From the NCBI GenBank assembly GCA_024919175.1, contig CP103804.1:1178001-1242000 (forward strand): a stretch of 64,000 bases of DNA, written 5' to 3'. Under the pieces are notes generated by a model. The model did no database searches and was not told the origin of the DNA. It worked only from the letters and a program-made list of their open reading frames with translations. Numbering within the stretch: the stretch's first letter is position 1; every line of letters begins with the position of its first letter. The translations under genes and the position numbers were made by a program. This document shows, piece by piece, positions 26,415 through 35,227 of this stretch. Source of the stretch: Clostridioides difficile. GTDB lineage: Bacteria > Bacillota > Clostridia > Peptostreptococcales > Peptostreptococcaceae.

Positions 26415-27710
26415 CTATAATGTGTCGAATCTAGCATATTTTTTTAATAGAATGAAACCAACTACTGCAAGGCAAGCTTGTGTCAAAGGCACAGAAATCC
26501 ATACACCATTTAATCCCAGTATGTTTGGTAAAACTAAAGCAACTAGAGCAGTAAGTAGTAAAGGTTCTCCATAAATTAAAATATAGGCTAACAGATTTTT
26601 TCTGACTGCATAAAAGAATGATGTTGTAATACGTAAAAATGCTATAAATAAAAATCCTGAAATAAAAATTGGAAGTACACTAGAAATACTTTGTGCCACT
26701 ATGTCCGATACTCCAAAGAAGTTTGGTATTTTATTTTTAAGAAGATAAATTGCAATCATACAAACAAGAGAAGTTGTAAAAGCTGTGATATAGGCCATTT
26801 TTCTAACTTCTTTTACAGACTTTAAATTATTTGCACCATAATAATTTCCAATCAATGGTTGACATCCATCGCCAATACCTTGCAAAAGTAATTGAATAAT
26901 ACAAATTATATAACTTACAACTGCGTAACAAGCAGCAGCTTGTGCACCACCATATGAAATAGCACCTTTATTCAGAATGATAATTACTATATTTGGAGAA
27001 AGTGTTAATCCAAATGGAGAAACAGCAACTTCCATTATCTTTTTAAAAAAGTATGGCATAGGTTTAAATATAGCAAATCCAAATAACTTCTTTTTAATAG
27101 TCAAAAATAAAATACAAGGAAGTAGAGTAACCATCTGACCAATAACTGTGGCTATTGCAGCTCCAACTAATCCATATGAATATACTGAAACAAACAACCA
27201 GTCCAAAACTACATTTGTTAAGAAGCCTGCAATCATAGAGGACATGGCTACTAATGAACCATTATAATTTCTAATAATTGGGATAAGACCTGTACCAATA
27301 ATTTGGAATGTTGCTCCATAAATAATAATTTTTATGTAAGATACTGCATGATTTAAGATTTCTCCTTCTGCTCCAAATATTTTTAAAATTGATTGAGAAG
27401 TCAAGCCTAATATTATTGTGGAAATTATACAAGCTGTAAGCAATATAAAAATAGTATTTCCAAGGTATTTATTTTCATCTTCATCACCTCTACCAAGACA
27501 TATAGCAATTTGAATTGCTCCACCCATACCAATTCCTGTTCCAAGTGCCTGAATTAATGCAGTCAGTGGATAGGCAATATTGATTGCAGCAAGTCCTGCA
27601 TCGCCAATATTTCTACCAACAAACCATCCATCTACAATGGCATAAACACCTGAAAAAGCAAAAGCTAACATAGAGGGTAGTACATTTTTTAAGAATTGTT
27701 TTTTTACCAT
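26415..27710 (-). CDS. MATE family multidrug/sodium antiporter
   Basis: 431 residues with about 12 membrane helices. The N-terminal half contains FAFSGVYAIVDGWFVGRNIGDAGLAAINIAYPL and GTGIGMGGAIQIAICLGRGDEDE, classic MATE motifs, repeated in weaker form in the second half (GIGDGCQPLIGNYYGA). It exports toxic compounds at the cytoplasmic membrane in exchange for cations. It lies 2 bp downstream of a MarR-family regulator in the same operon, a common drug-efflux arrangement. The substrate is unknown. Confidence 0.92.
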   Translation of the reverse strand: MVKKQFLKNVLPSMLAFAFSGVYAIVDGWFVGRNIGDAGLAAINIAYPLTALIQALGTGIGMGGAIQIAICLGRGDEDENKYLGNTIFILLTACIISTIILGLTSQSILKIFGAEGEILNHAVSYIKIIIYGATFQIIGTGLIPIIRNYNGSLVAMSSMIAGFLTNVVLDWLFVSVYSYGLVGAAIATVIGQMVTLLPCILFLTIKKKLFGFAIFKPMPYFFKKIMEVAVSPFGLTLSPNIVIIILNKGAISYGGAQAAACYAVVSYIICIIQLLLQGIGDGCQPLIGNYYGANNLKSVKEVRKMAYITAFTTSLVCMIAIYLLKNKIPNFFGVSDIVAQSISSVLPIFISGFLFIAFLRITTSFFYAVRKNLLAYILIYGEPLLLTALVALVLPNILGLNGVWISVPLTQACLAVVGFILLKKYARFDTL

Positions 27711-27712
27711 AG

Positions 27713-28159
27713 TTATTTTTTAGTCTCCATTTCTTTTTTGAATAGTTCTAAAAATAGAGCATTATTTTTTGTCATTGATTCTCTATTTGTTTGTCCCATT
27801 TTTTGCATAACAGATTCTTCAAACTTAAGCAAATCTTGAAGAACATCTTGTGCATAAACTTTTCCTATTGGAGTTAGGTGAATGACTTTATTACGTCTAT
27901 CATTTTCATTAATCAATAGTTCAATATAACCTTTATCTTTAAAATTTTTTAGCACAGAGTTTATTGTTTGCTTTGGCATAAGCCATTCGTCACATATAAT
28001 TTTTTGGGTGCAATTTTCTTGATTTTCCCATATTGCATATAGTGCAAATAGTGAATGAAAACTCATGTTATATGATTTGGCCCATTCGTCATATAGATTA
28101 TTTAGACCAAGCCAATAGGCGTAATATTCTTTAATATGTTTTTTTATATCATCTTTCAT
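27713..28159 (-). CDS. MarR-family transcriptional regulator
   Basis: 148 residues from the ATG at 28159, chosen because AGGAGG precedes it; the longer in-frame reading begins inside the operator. The winged helix spans about 35-110 (HSLFALYAIWENQENCTQKIICDEWLMPKQTINSVLKNFKDKGYIELLINENDRRNKVIHLT), with the basic wing DRRNK. MarR proteins are dimeric repressors released by small ligands or oxidation. It most likely represses its own operon with the MATE gene through the palindrome at 28174-28203. Confidence 0.92.
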   Translation of the reverse strand: MKDDIKKHIKEYYAYWLGLNNLYDEWAKSYNMSFHSLFALYAIWENQENCTQKIICDEWLMPKQTINSVLKNFKDKGYIELLINENDRRNKVIHLTPIGKVYAQDVLQDLLKFEESVMQKMGQTNRESMTKNNALFLELFKKEMETKK

Positions 28160-28173
28160 GGTATTTTTCCTCC

Positions 28174-28226
28174 TAATATTAGTCTGATTTAGGACTAATA
28201 TTAGCATGCTTTTTTATTAAAGTCAA
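28174..28226 (-). promoter_or_regulatory. MarR/MATE operon promoter and operator
   Basis: On the minus strand, TTGACT (28221-28226), 17 bp, TAATAT (28198-28203). A perfect 11-bp inverted repeat TAATATTAGTC (28174-28184) / GACTAATATTA (28193-28203) with an 8-base centre covers the -10 and extends to the ribosome site. This is the expected place for MarR repression. Confidence 0.8.
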
Positions 28227-28471
28227 GAGTAAAGTAAAAATAAAATGATATGTCCTTCTTTATTTTTCCAAAAATGTATTGTATTATTGATTCAGTGGTA
28301 AATACGACAAAGTTAAGTTGGATAACAATAATCATTCAGTATTTACATTACATTATTAATTGGTTATATGTATCAAATATAGAAGAAAGGTAATATATGA
28401 TTTTGTGTGAAATGGACTAAAAAATATATTTGTTCATATTGCACCGAATTATGGAGTGGAGGAAAAATATT

Positions 28472-30046
28472 ATGAAAAAAGATACATCTCATGTAATTAA
28501 GCGGGCCGAGCGATTTCAGGTTATTTTGATTGGAGAAGGGCTTCTTGTAGGTGCTATAGCTGGTTTAATTGTACTTTTATATAGGATACTTTTGGGGCAG
28601 GCTGGTATCTGGCTTAACCAAATATTAAATTTTGTAAAAGGTTCAACTGTGAAAACAGCAGTTTGGTTTGCAGTGCTTGCACTGCTTGCATGGATTGTTT
28701 CAAGGCTAGTAAATTGGGAGCCAATGATTTCGGGAAGTGGTATTCCTCAGCTAGAAGGAGAGATGACAGGGAAAATAAAGCAAGTATGGTGGCGTGTGTT
28801 GCCAGCCAAATTTGTTGGAGGATTCTTATCGCTTATGGGGGGACTTGCCTTGGGAAGAGAAGGACCTTCTATACAGCTTGGTGCTATGGCAGGAAAGGGC
28901 ATTTCCAGAGCTCTTGATAGAGGAAAAACAGAGGAAAAATTCCTGCTCACTTGTGGGGCAAGTGCAGGATTGTCAGCAGCTTTTCATGCACCATTGGCAG
29001 GCGTCATGTTTTCACTGGAAGAGGTACATAAAAACTTTTCGGTATCTGTTTTGATTTCTGTGATGACAGCGTCTCTAACAGCTGACTATATATCAGCTAA
29101 TTTTTTAGGCATGGAATCAGTGTTCCAATTTGACATTGGAAATGTGTTACCACAGAGCTATTATTGGTTGATAGTGATTTTAGGTGTTGTACTTGGAGTT
29201 ATGGGGGCATTTTATAATTGGTTTACCTTATTTGTTCAATCTCTATATAAAAAGCTTCCTAAAATAGGTACATTCGGAAAAATATTGATTCCATTTTTAA
29301 TGGCTGGTATTTTGGGTCTTTTGATGCCTGAAGTACTGGGAAGCGGGCATAATCTGGTGGAATCACTAACAAGTCATGAATATTTGTTGGGGATGGTCGT
29401 TTTGATTTTTGTCATCCGTTTTGTATTTTCGGCTATCAGTTTTGGGTCTGGTGCACCAGGAGGAATCTTTTTCCCACTACTTGTTTTAGGAGCTTTTATT
29501 GGGGGAATGTTTGGAATGATAGGTGTACAGTTTTTTGGAATGAACTTGGACTATGTCAATAATTTTATACTTTTGGCTATGGCAGGGTATTTTACTGCCA
29601 TCGTACGTGCGCCTTTAACTGGAATTATATTGATTTTTGAAATGACAGGTTCTGTTAGCCAGATGCTTTCTCTATCCGTTATTTCAATTGTGGCATATAT
29701 TGTGGCTACTCTTATGAAATCTAAACCGATTTATGAAAGTCTTCTTGAAAGACTACTTGAAAAAAACGGGCAACCTGTTTCTAAAGAAAGGGGAGAGAAA
29801 ATACTAGACCAGTTTTCTGTTATGTTTGGTTCTCCTGTTGCCAACAAGTCGATTCAGGATATTCAATGGCCAGAAAATTGTCTTTTGGTAGCTATTCAAA
29901 GAGGAGGAGAAGAAATTATTCCAAAAGGAAAAACAATCCTCAAGGCAAGCGACATAATTGTGACCATGACAGATGAAAGAGACAGTGGTGTTGTATATGA
30001 TAAAATGGAAAAACTCTGTAAAGAAAATACATCATATATTGTCTAG
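28472..30046 (+). CDS. clcA: ClC-type chloride/proton antiporter with C-terminal TrkA-C-like domain
   Basis: 524 residues from the ATG at 28472 (GGAGGAAAAATATT upstream). Selectivity motifs are GSGIPQLEG, GREGPSIQLG (the Glu is the gating residue) and GSGAPGGIFFP. The inner proton-pathway Glu in FSLEEVHKNF indicates an exchanger rather than a channel. After about ten helices a soluble TrkA-C-type domain covers about 440-524 (LLVAIQRGGEEIIPKGKTILKASDIIVTM). The gene is visibly richer in G+C than its neighbours (for example GCGGGCCGAGCG near 28501), suggesting acquisition by transfer. GAGGAGG plus a 7-codon frame at 30076-30099 follows and may be a cut-off gene start. Confidence 0.93.
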   Translation: MKKDTSHVIKRAERFQVILIGEGLLVGAIAGLIVLLYRILLGQAGIWLNQILNFVKGSTVKTAVWFAVLALLAWIVSRLVNWEPMISGSGIPQLEGEMTGKIKQVWWRVLPAKFVGGFLSLMGGLALGREGPSIQLGAMAGKGISRALDRGKTEEKFLLTCGASAGLSAAFHAPLAGVMFSLEEVHKNFSVSVLISVMTASLTADYISANFLGMESVFQFDIGNVLPQSYYWLIVILGVVLGVMGAFYNWFTLFVQSLYKKLPKIGTFGKILIPFLMAGILGLLMPEVLGSGHNLVESLTSHEYLLGMVVLIFVIRFVFSAISFGSGAPGGIFFPLLVLGAFIGGMFGMIGVQFFGMNLDYVNNFILLAMAGYFTAIVRAPLTGIILIFEMTGSVSQMLSLSVISIVAYIVATLMKSKPIYESLLERLLEKNGQPVSKERGEKILDQFSVMFGSPVANKSIQDIQWPENCLLVAIQRGGEEIIPKGKTILKASDIIVTMTDERDSGVVYDKMEKLCKENTSYIV

Positions 30047-30170
30047 GGAGATTAGGCTGTAAAGAGGAGGTTACTGTGTTAAGAAAAATTAGTAAATAAT
30101 ATGTGTGTAGAATGTGGTCTGGACAATTCTAAGAGTGACAACAACTATACCTTTGGATGGAGGCTAAATT

Positions 30171-31121
30171 ATGATAGTAAGTGTAAGTAGAAGAACTGAC
30201 ATACCTGCTTTTTATAGTAAGTGGTTTTTTAACAGACTTAAAGAGGGTTTTGTGTATGTTGTTAATCCAATGAATCCAAAACAAGTCAGTAAGATAGAGC
30301 TAAATCCACATACTGTTGATTGCTTTGTATTTTGGACAAAAGATGCAACTCCAATGATATATAATTTAAGCAAATTAAAAGAATATAAATATTATTTTCA
30401 CTATACTATAACTCCATATGGTAAAGATGTAGAAACAAGAATTTTGGATAAAAGGAAGATAATAGAGTCATTTAAAGAATTGTCTAGAATCATAGGCAAA
30501 GAAAGAGTAATTTTGAGATATGACCCAATTTTTCTAAATGAAAAGTATAACTTAGATTATCATATAAAAGCATTTGAGAGATTATGTAGTCAACTTAATG
30601 GATTTACAGAAAAGTGTATAATAAGTTTTATTGATTTATACAAGAAAACAAAATTTAATACAAAGTCATTACATATAAAACCTATACAAATTAAAGAAAT
30701 AGAAATATTATCGAAGGAACTTTTTAGAATATCTAATAAGTATAATATAGCACTTGAAATATGCTGTGATGAATATAATTTAAGTAAGTTTGGCATTGGA
30801 AAAAGTAAGTGTATTGATGATAAGTTAATATCAAATATTATAGGTAGCGAAGTGAAAGTTAAAAAGGATGATACACAAAGAGATATTTGTGGATGTGTTA
30901 AGAGTGTTGATATAGGACAGTACAATACTTGTAGACATTATTGTTTATATTGTTATGCTAATTTTAATTATACACAAGTAGAAAAAAATTGTAGACTCTA
31001 TAATGAAGAAAATAGAGTACTTGTGGGTGATATAAGAGAAGATGCAAAAATAACTGTTAGAGATATGAAGCCTATTAAAATAGATAAAGACAATAATAAT
31101 CAGCTTAGTATGTTTGATTAA
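30171..31121 (+). CDS. DUF1848 family protein
   Basis: 316 residues. The start VSVSRRTDIPAFYSKWFFNRLKEGFVYVVNP and NPHTVDCFVFWTKDATPM are typical of DUF1848. The C-terminal part carries clustered cysteines (DICGCVKSVDIGQYNTCRHYCLYCYANFN, with CxxxCxxCY near residues 257-264), a radical-SAM-like cluster placed unusually at the C-terminus. An iron-sulfur cluster is likely. The reaction is unknown. GGATGGAGG precedes the start. It appears to be a single-gene unit. Confidence 0.85.
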   Translation: MIVSVSRRTDIPAFYSKWFFNRLKEGFVYVVNPMNPKQVSKIELNPHTVDCFVFWTKDATPMIYNLSKLKEYKYYFHYTITPYGKDVETRILDKRKIIESFKELSRIIGKERVILRYDPIFLNEKYNLDYHIKAFERLCSQLNGFTEKCIISFIDLYKKTKFNTKSLHIKPIQIKEIEILSKELFRISNKYNIALEICCDEYNLSKFGIGKSKCIDDKLISNIIGSEVKVKKDDTQRDICGCVKSVDIGQYNTCRHYCLYCYANFNYTQVEKNCRLYNEENRVLVGDIREDAKITVRDMKPIKIDKDNNNQLSMFD

Positions 31122-31259
31122 AAGTAAATATAAAATAGTGACAATTTTATGTCTGCTGAAATAAAAGAACATTGTATCAAAATAACAGGTCAAGTTACAG
31201 AGTGGGTTGCAAATAAACTAGTTGAAGATGAAAAACTTAATATTGAATAATACAATATT

Positions 31260-31297
31260 AGCCTGTAAATTTTGAAATTAAATTTGCAGGCTTTAAT
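31260..31297. terminator. Hairpin between converging genes
   Basis: AGCCTGTAAATTT / AAATTTGCAGGCT with a 7-base loop, then TTAATAA. It sits between DUF1848 (+) and the GlcU-like gene (-). The stem is strong but the T tract weak. Confidence 0.6.
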
Positions 31298-31404
31298 AAT
31301 ATTACTAACTTTAATAGTATAGCTAGTTCTAATAATGTAACTAACTTTAATGACATAGTTAATTTTAATAATGTAACTAAGTTTATTAAAATAAATTAAA
31401 ATAT
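31296..31404. repeat. Imperfect 18-bp (36-bp) tandem repeat
   Basis: Units resembling TAATAATGTAACTAACTT alternate with TAATGACATAGTTAATTT for about five and a half copies of 18 bp. Read on the plus strand they encode a hexad of the type FNNVTN, but no start codon serves that frame and the terminator hairpin overlaps its beginning, so coding is unlikely. Confidence 0.6.
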
Positions 31405-31446
31405 ATAAATTATATAGCTAGTATTATAATTTATATAAATAAATAT

Positions 31447-32301
31447 TTATTTTATGGTGCTTAACATAAAAACACCAAACATGATTAATATTATTCCAAG
31501 AAAAATAGCAAGCCACTCTTTTTTATTTTTCTTTTCCTTAAAGAAGATGATTCCTCCTAAAGTAGCTACTATAACACAACTCTGAGAAATAGAAAAACTT
31601 ATCGTAACTCCCAAAGTATTAGTTGTTATAAACATACCTAAATTTGCTATTGACCACAATACTCCAGTAGTGAGATTAAATAAAACATTTTCCTTATGTA
31701 AAGTCTCTCTAGAAAAATACTTAACAATAATTGATGCAGTTATTAACATCCCAACAGATTGAGGCAATATAATTCTATATCCTTCAATTGAAAATATTTG
31801 ATTAGTTACAACATATAATGCTAAAAACAAAGATGATAACAATGTAACTCCAACACATTTCAACATATTTCTATTAGTAGATTTTTTTGTTTGATAATTT
31901 GTGAGAAGTATACCTATTATTATACATAAGATTGATAAGGTACCAATCAAAAACATTTTAGAACTAGTCCATTCATTAAATAAGATTACAGCCAGTAAAG
32001 TTGTAAAAGTTAATTGTGAACCATTTGAAATTGGCATTACTTTAGATACACTAGCAATTTGAATTGCTTTAAACTGCATTAACTGACCTAAACTCCAAAA
32101 TATCCCAGAAATCATACTTACACAAAATGAAAAAAATGTAATCTCAGGATGCATAACCAAAGTTATTATAGTGGAAAATATAAACGCGCTTATAGAGGTA
32201 CCTAAAAGTTGTTCATAGGGAGAACTTTTTTTGAGATTTGCAGCTATGGGCATTAGTCCCCATCCTATTACAGGAAGTAATGCAATAATTATTGTCAGCA
32301 T
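31447..32301 (-). CDS. GlcU/RhaT-type sugar transporter (GRP family, DMT superfamily)
   Basis: 284 residues from the ATG at 32301: AAAGGAAA lies at proper distance and family members begin MLTxxIALLPVIGWG. The ten-helix fold has GLMPIAANLKKSSPYEQLLGTS, the first GRP signature, and SVSKVMPISNGSQLTFTTLLAVILFNEW. Family members are glucose uptake (GlcU) or ribose (RbsU) proton symporters. It is divergent from the PRD activator gene with a 159-bp shared upstream region, but its link to that operon is not proven. Confidence 0.85.
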   Translation of the reverse strand: MLTIIIALLPVIGWGLMPIAANLKKSSPYEQLLGTSISAFIFSTIITLVMHPEITFFSFCVSMISGIFWSLGQLMQFKAIQIASVSKVMPISNGSQLTFTTLLAVILFNEWTSSKMFLIGTLSILCIIIGILLTNYQTKKSTNRNMLKCVGVTLLSSLFLALYVVTNQIFSIEGYRIILPQSVGMLITASIIVKYFSRETLHKENVLFNLTTGVLWSIANLGMFITTNTLGVTISFSISQSCVIVATLGGIIFFKEKKNKKEWLAIFLGIILIMFGVFMLSTIK

Positions 32302-32460
32302 TAAATTATTTCCTTTCATATTAAATTTAGACAGTTTTTAATTTATCATCTAGAATTAAAGTATTCAATACATAAAAATTACCGTATTTAATCAGGAAAT
32401 ATTAGTAGTTTTGTAGAAAAACATTTTCCATTAAAATAAAAACAAAGGGAAGGAGTAAAT

Positions 32461-34431
32461 TTGAAAATGTTAACTGATATGATTCAAAATCGTGAAATTA
32501 GAATAATAAAGTTTTTGTTAAAAGAAGGTCATACAACTGTTAAGGCAATAGCAGATGATTTAGATGTTTCAGAAAAAACAGTTTCAAAATCTCTCAAAGA
32601 AGTAGAAACCATACTTAAAAAAATAGGTCTTTCTTTAGTTAGAAAACCTAAAATAGGTGTTTATATAGAAGGGGATTTAAGAAAAATACTTCCTTACCTA
32701 GATAATAAAGGAAGTCAAATTCCTACAACAAGAGAGGAGAGAGTTATATATATATACTCAATCTTGTTAAAAAGTAATGATTATATTACTATACAACAAC
32801 TTTCTGATGAATTATATATAAGTCGAGGAACAATTGAAAGAGATTTAGCTGAGGTTGAAAAATTACTAAAAAGTGAAGGAATTTCTATATATAAGAAACC
32901 TAGTAAAGGAATTAAATTGGATATAAGTGAAAGAGACAAAAGACAGCTTACTGCTAAGTTTATACATAAATTTTGGAGTAGAAATTGGTATATTAAGCAA
33001 GAACAAGAAAGCTTTTATCAAGCCTTTGAAAAGATACAAGCAGATGTAAATGGTATTTTTTCTGAGGATGATTTGTCTATCATTATTGAGATTCTTAGAG
33101 CTTTTAGTAAGGAAAGAAAATTTGAGTTTTCTGATTATGAATTTCAATCACTGGTTATCCATTTAGCTATAGCAGTAGAAAGAATTAGAAAAGGTGAATA
33201 TATAGAAGAAAATTTATATACTGATAAGATAGAAAATAATCAAATGCTAAATACAAATTATCTGGCAAAGCAACTAGAAGAAAAATTTTTAATATTATTG
33301 CCAAATTCTGAAATTGGATATATAAATCTGCACTTAGTAGCTGCTGACCAGCATAGAAACACTACTGAACTAAAAAGTAATTCAAGTAAGCACTATGAAG
33401 CAAATACAAATAATATCTCAAATCTTCGAGATATTATCAAAAATACATTGTATGAGACAGCTTATGACAAAGATTTAATTGATGGGTTAACTACACATAT
33501 ACATTCGTCGATAAATAGATTAACATATGGTCTTAGTATCAAAAACCCATATGTTAATACAATTAAGCAAAACTTTTCTCTATCATTTGAGCAAGCTTTA
33601 AACTTGAAAAAAGTAATTGAATTCATATATGATATTCGAATAAATGACGATGAATGCGCTTATATAGCACTACATTTTGAAGCTTTTAGAGAAAGAATGA
33701 AAGAACTGCCACAAAATATTAGAGTAATTCTAGTATGTAGTACAGGGTTAGGTTCTTCTAGATTATTATCTGCAAGGATAAAAAAATACTTCCCTATGAT
33801 AAAGATTGACAAGATACTTTCTGTACAAGAATTAGTATCTAGTAAAATTGATGCAGATTTAGTAATTAGTACTATTTATTTAGAATTAGAAACTATTCCA
33901 ACTATAGTAGTTAGTCCTATTTTAAATGAAAATGATATAAGGACTTTAGAGAAAAACATACAAAATGTTTCAGGGATTACTTCTGGAAAATCTAAACCTT
34001 TTAAAAAGTTAATATTTGAAGAAAATATTTTATTAAATATTGAGGCATCAAATTATGAAGATGTAATTAGATGTATAACAGATAATTTAATAAAAAGAGA
34101 TTATGCAAAAGAAGGTATAGCTGAAAGTGCAATTGAAAGAGAAAATTTATCTTACACATCTTTTCAATATATAGCTACACCTCATGCTAATCCAAGTTAT
34201 ATTAAAAAGTCTAATATATCTGTTGCAACTTTAAAAAATCCTATTACATGGGGAAATGAAAATGTAGAAGTTGTTTTCTTTATTTCATTAGAAAATGACA
34301 AAAATTTGGAACTTGATGAAATATATGAAGTTTTTTATGACTTCATTGACAATAAAAAAAATATAAATGACGTATTAAGTGCAACTTCATCAAAAGAAGT
34401 GTACGATTTGCTAATGGAGGAGAATATATAG
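32461..34431 (+). CDS. PRD-containing transcriptional activator (MtlR/ManR type)
   Basis: 656 residues from a TTG at 32461 (AAGGAG five bases before; the ATG at 32467 is the alternative). Domains: HTH 1 at about 10-75 (TTVKAIADDLDVSEKTVSKSLKEV), HTH 2 at about 90-150 (TIQQLSDELYISRGTIERDLAEV), PRD1 about 195-300, PRD2 about 315-410, EIIB-like with Cys in VILVCSTGLGSSRLL about 420-500, and EIIA-like about 510-655 with His in ATPHANP. PTS phosphorylation of these domains sets activity. It is the first gene of, and almost certainly activator for, the mannosyl-sugar PTS operon that follows. Confidence 0.93.
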   Translation: MKMLTDMIQNREIRIIKFLLKEGHTTVKAIADDLDVSEKTVSKSLKEVETILKKIGLSLVRKPKIGVYIEGDLRKILPYLDNKGSQIPTTREERVIYIYSILLKSNDYITIQQLSDELYISRGTIERDLAEVEKLLKSEGISIYKKPSKGIKLDISERDKRQLTAKFIHKFWSRNWYIKQEQESFYQAFEKIQADVNGIFSEDDLSIIIEILRAFSKERKFEFSDYEFQSLVIHLAIAVERIRKGEYIEENLYTDKIENNQMLNTNYLAKQLEEKFLILLPNSEIGYINLHLVAADQHRNTTELKSNSSKHYEANTNNISNLRDIIKNTLYETAYDKDLIDGLTTHIHSSINRLTYGLSIKNPYVNTIKQNFSLSFEQALNLKKVIEFIYDIRINDDECAYIALHFEAFRERMKELPQNIRVILVCSTGLGSSRLLSARIKKYFPMIKIDKILSVQELVSSKIDADLVISTIYLELETIPTIVVSPILNENDIRTLEKNIQNVSGITSGKSKPFKKLIFEENILLNIEASNYEDVIRCITDNLIKRDYAKEGIAESAIERENLSYTSFQYIATPHANPSYIKKSNISVATLKNPITWGNENVEVVFFISLENDKNLELDEIYEVFYDFIDNKKNINDVLSATSSKEVYDLLMEENI

Positions 34432-34889
34432 TGAAAATATCAGATGTATTGAAGGAAGAACAGATTGTTTTTAATCTTGAGGCAACTACCAAGGAAGAAA
34501 CAATAAAAAAATTAAGTAGAATATTTGTTGAAAATGGGATTGTAGATAATGAAGAAGAGTATGTTAAATCTGTTTTAGAGAGAGAAGAACATGCAACTAC
34601 AGGTATTGGGAATGGGATTGCTATTCCTCATGGGAAAAGTGATGCTGTTAAGAAATCTTCCATAATATTTGCAAAATCTAAAAATAAAATTGAATGGGAA
34701 GCTTTAGATGAAAAACCAGTAGATAGCATTTTCTTGCTGGCTATAAGTAATATTGATAAGGATAGTAATCATCTTGTTTTATTATCTAAATTGGCAACTA
34801 AGCTAATGGATGATGACAATGTGGACGCATTAAAATTAGCTGATTCAGCACAAGAAGTAATTAAAATATTTAATGAAGGAGAAATGTAG
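34431..34889 (+). CDS. PTS EIIA, fructose/mannitol type
   Basis: 152 residues starting with a GTG that overlaps the activator's stop codon (TAGTG), so translation is coupled. The active-site His is in TTGIGNGIAIPHGKSDAV near residues 57-74. It carries phosphate from HPr to the EIIB at 34892. In E. coli MngA the A, B and C parts are one protein; here they are three genes. Confidence 0.93.
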   Translation: MKISDVLKEEQIVFNLEATTKEETIKKLSRIFVENGIVDNEEEYVKSVLEREEHATTGIGNGIAIPHGKSDAVKKSSIIFAKSKNKIEWEALDEKPVDSIFLLAISNIDKDSNHLVLLSKLATKLMDDDNVDALKLADSAQEVIKIFNEGEM

Positions 34890-34891
34890 AG

Positions 34892-35212
34892 ATGAAAAGA
34901 AAAATTATAGCAGTAACAGCATGCGCAACAGGAGTTGCACATACATATATGGCAGCGCAAGCATTAAAGAAAGCTTCAAAGAAAATGGGGCATCTTATAA
35001 AAGTTGAAACACAAGGTGCTACTGGAATTGACAATGAGCTAACTGCAAAAGACGCACAAATTGCAGAAGTAGTAATATTTGCTGTAGACACTAAGGTTAG
35101 AAATTCTGAACGTTTCGAAGGAAAAAAAATATTAGAAGTACCAGTTAATGCACCTATAAAAGATGCAGAAAAGGTAATTGAGGATGCACTAAAGTTAATT
35201 GACACTAAATAA
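34892..35212 (+). CDS. PTS EIIB, fructose type
   Basis: 106 residues. The phospho-Cys is in TACATGVAHTYMAAQALKKA (residues 8-27), typical of fructose-type EIIB. The ending EVPVNAPIKDAEKVIEDAL is also typical. It starts 2 bp after the EIIA gene, with GGAGAAATGTAGAG upstream, and ends 15 bp before the EIIC start. It acts in the cytosol as the direct phosphate donor to the imported sugar. Confidence 0.93.
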   Translation: MKRKIIAVTACATGVAHTYMAAQALKKASKKMGHLIKVETQGATGIDNELTAKDAQIAEVVIFAVDTKVRNSERFEGKKILEVPVNAPIKDAEKVIEDALKLIDTK

Positions 35213-35227
35213 ATGGAGGGAAATATA

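Noticed and set aside
28551..28565. TTTAATTGTAC inside the ClC gene, resembling the end of the redox operator
   Set aside because: It lies within coding sequence, lacks the GTTACAAA half and the following promoter.
31149..31250. 33-residue ORF (MSAEIKEHCIKITGQVTEWV...) after the DUF1848 gene
   Set aside because: It has no convincing ribosome site and no recognisable domain. Possible relic, but not supportable as a gene.
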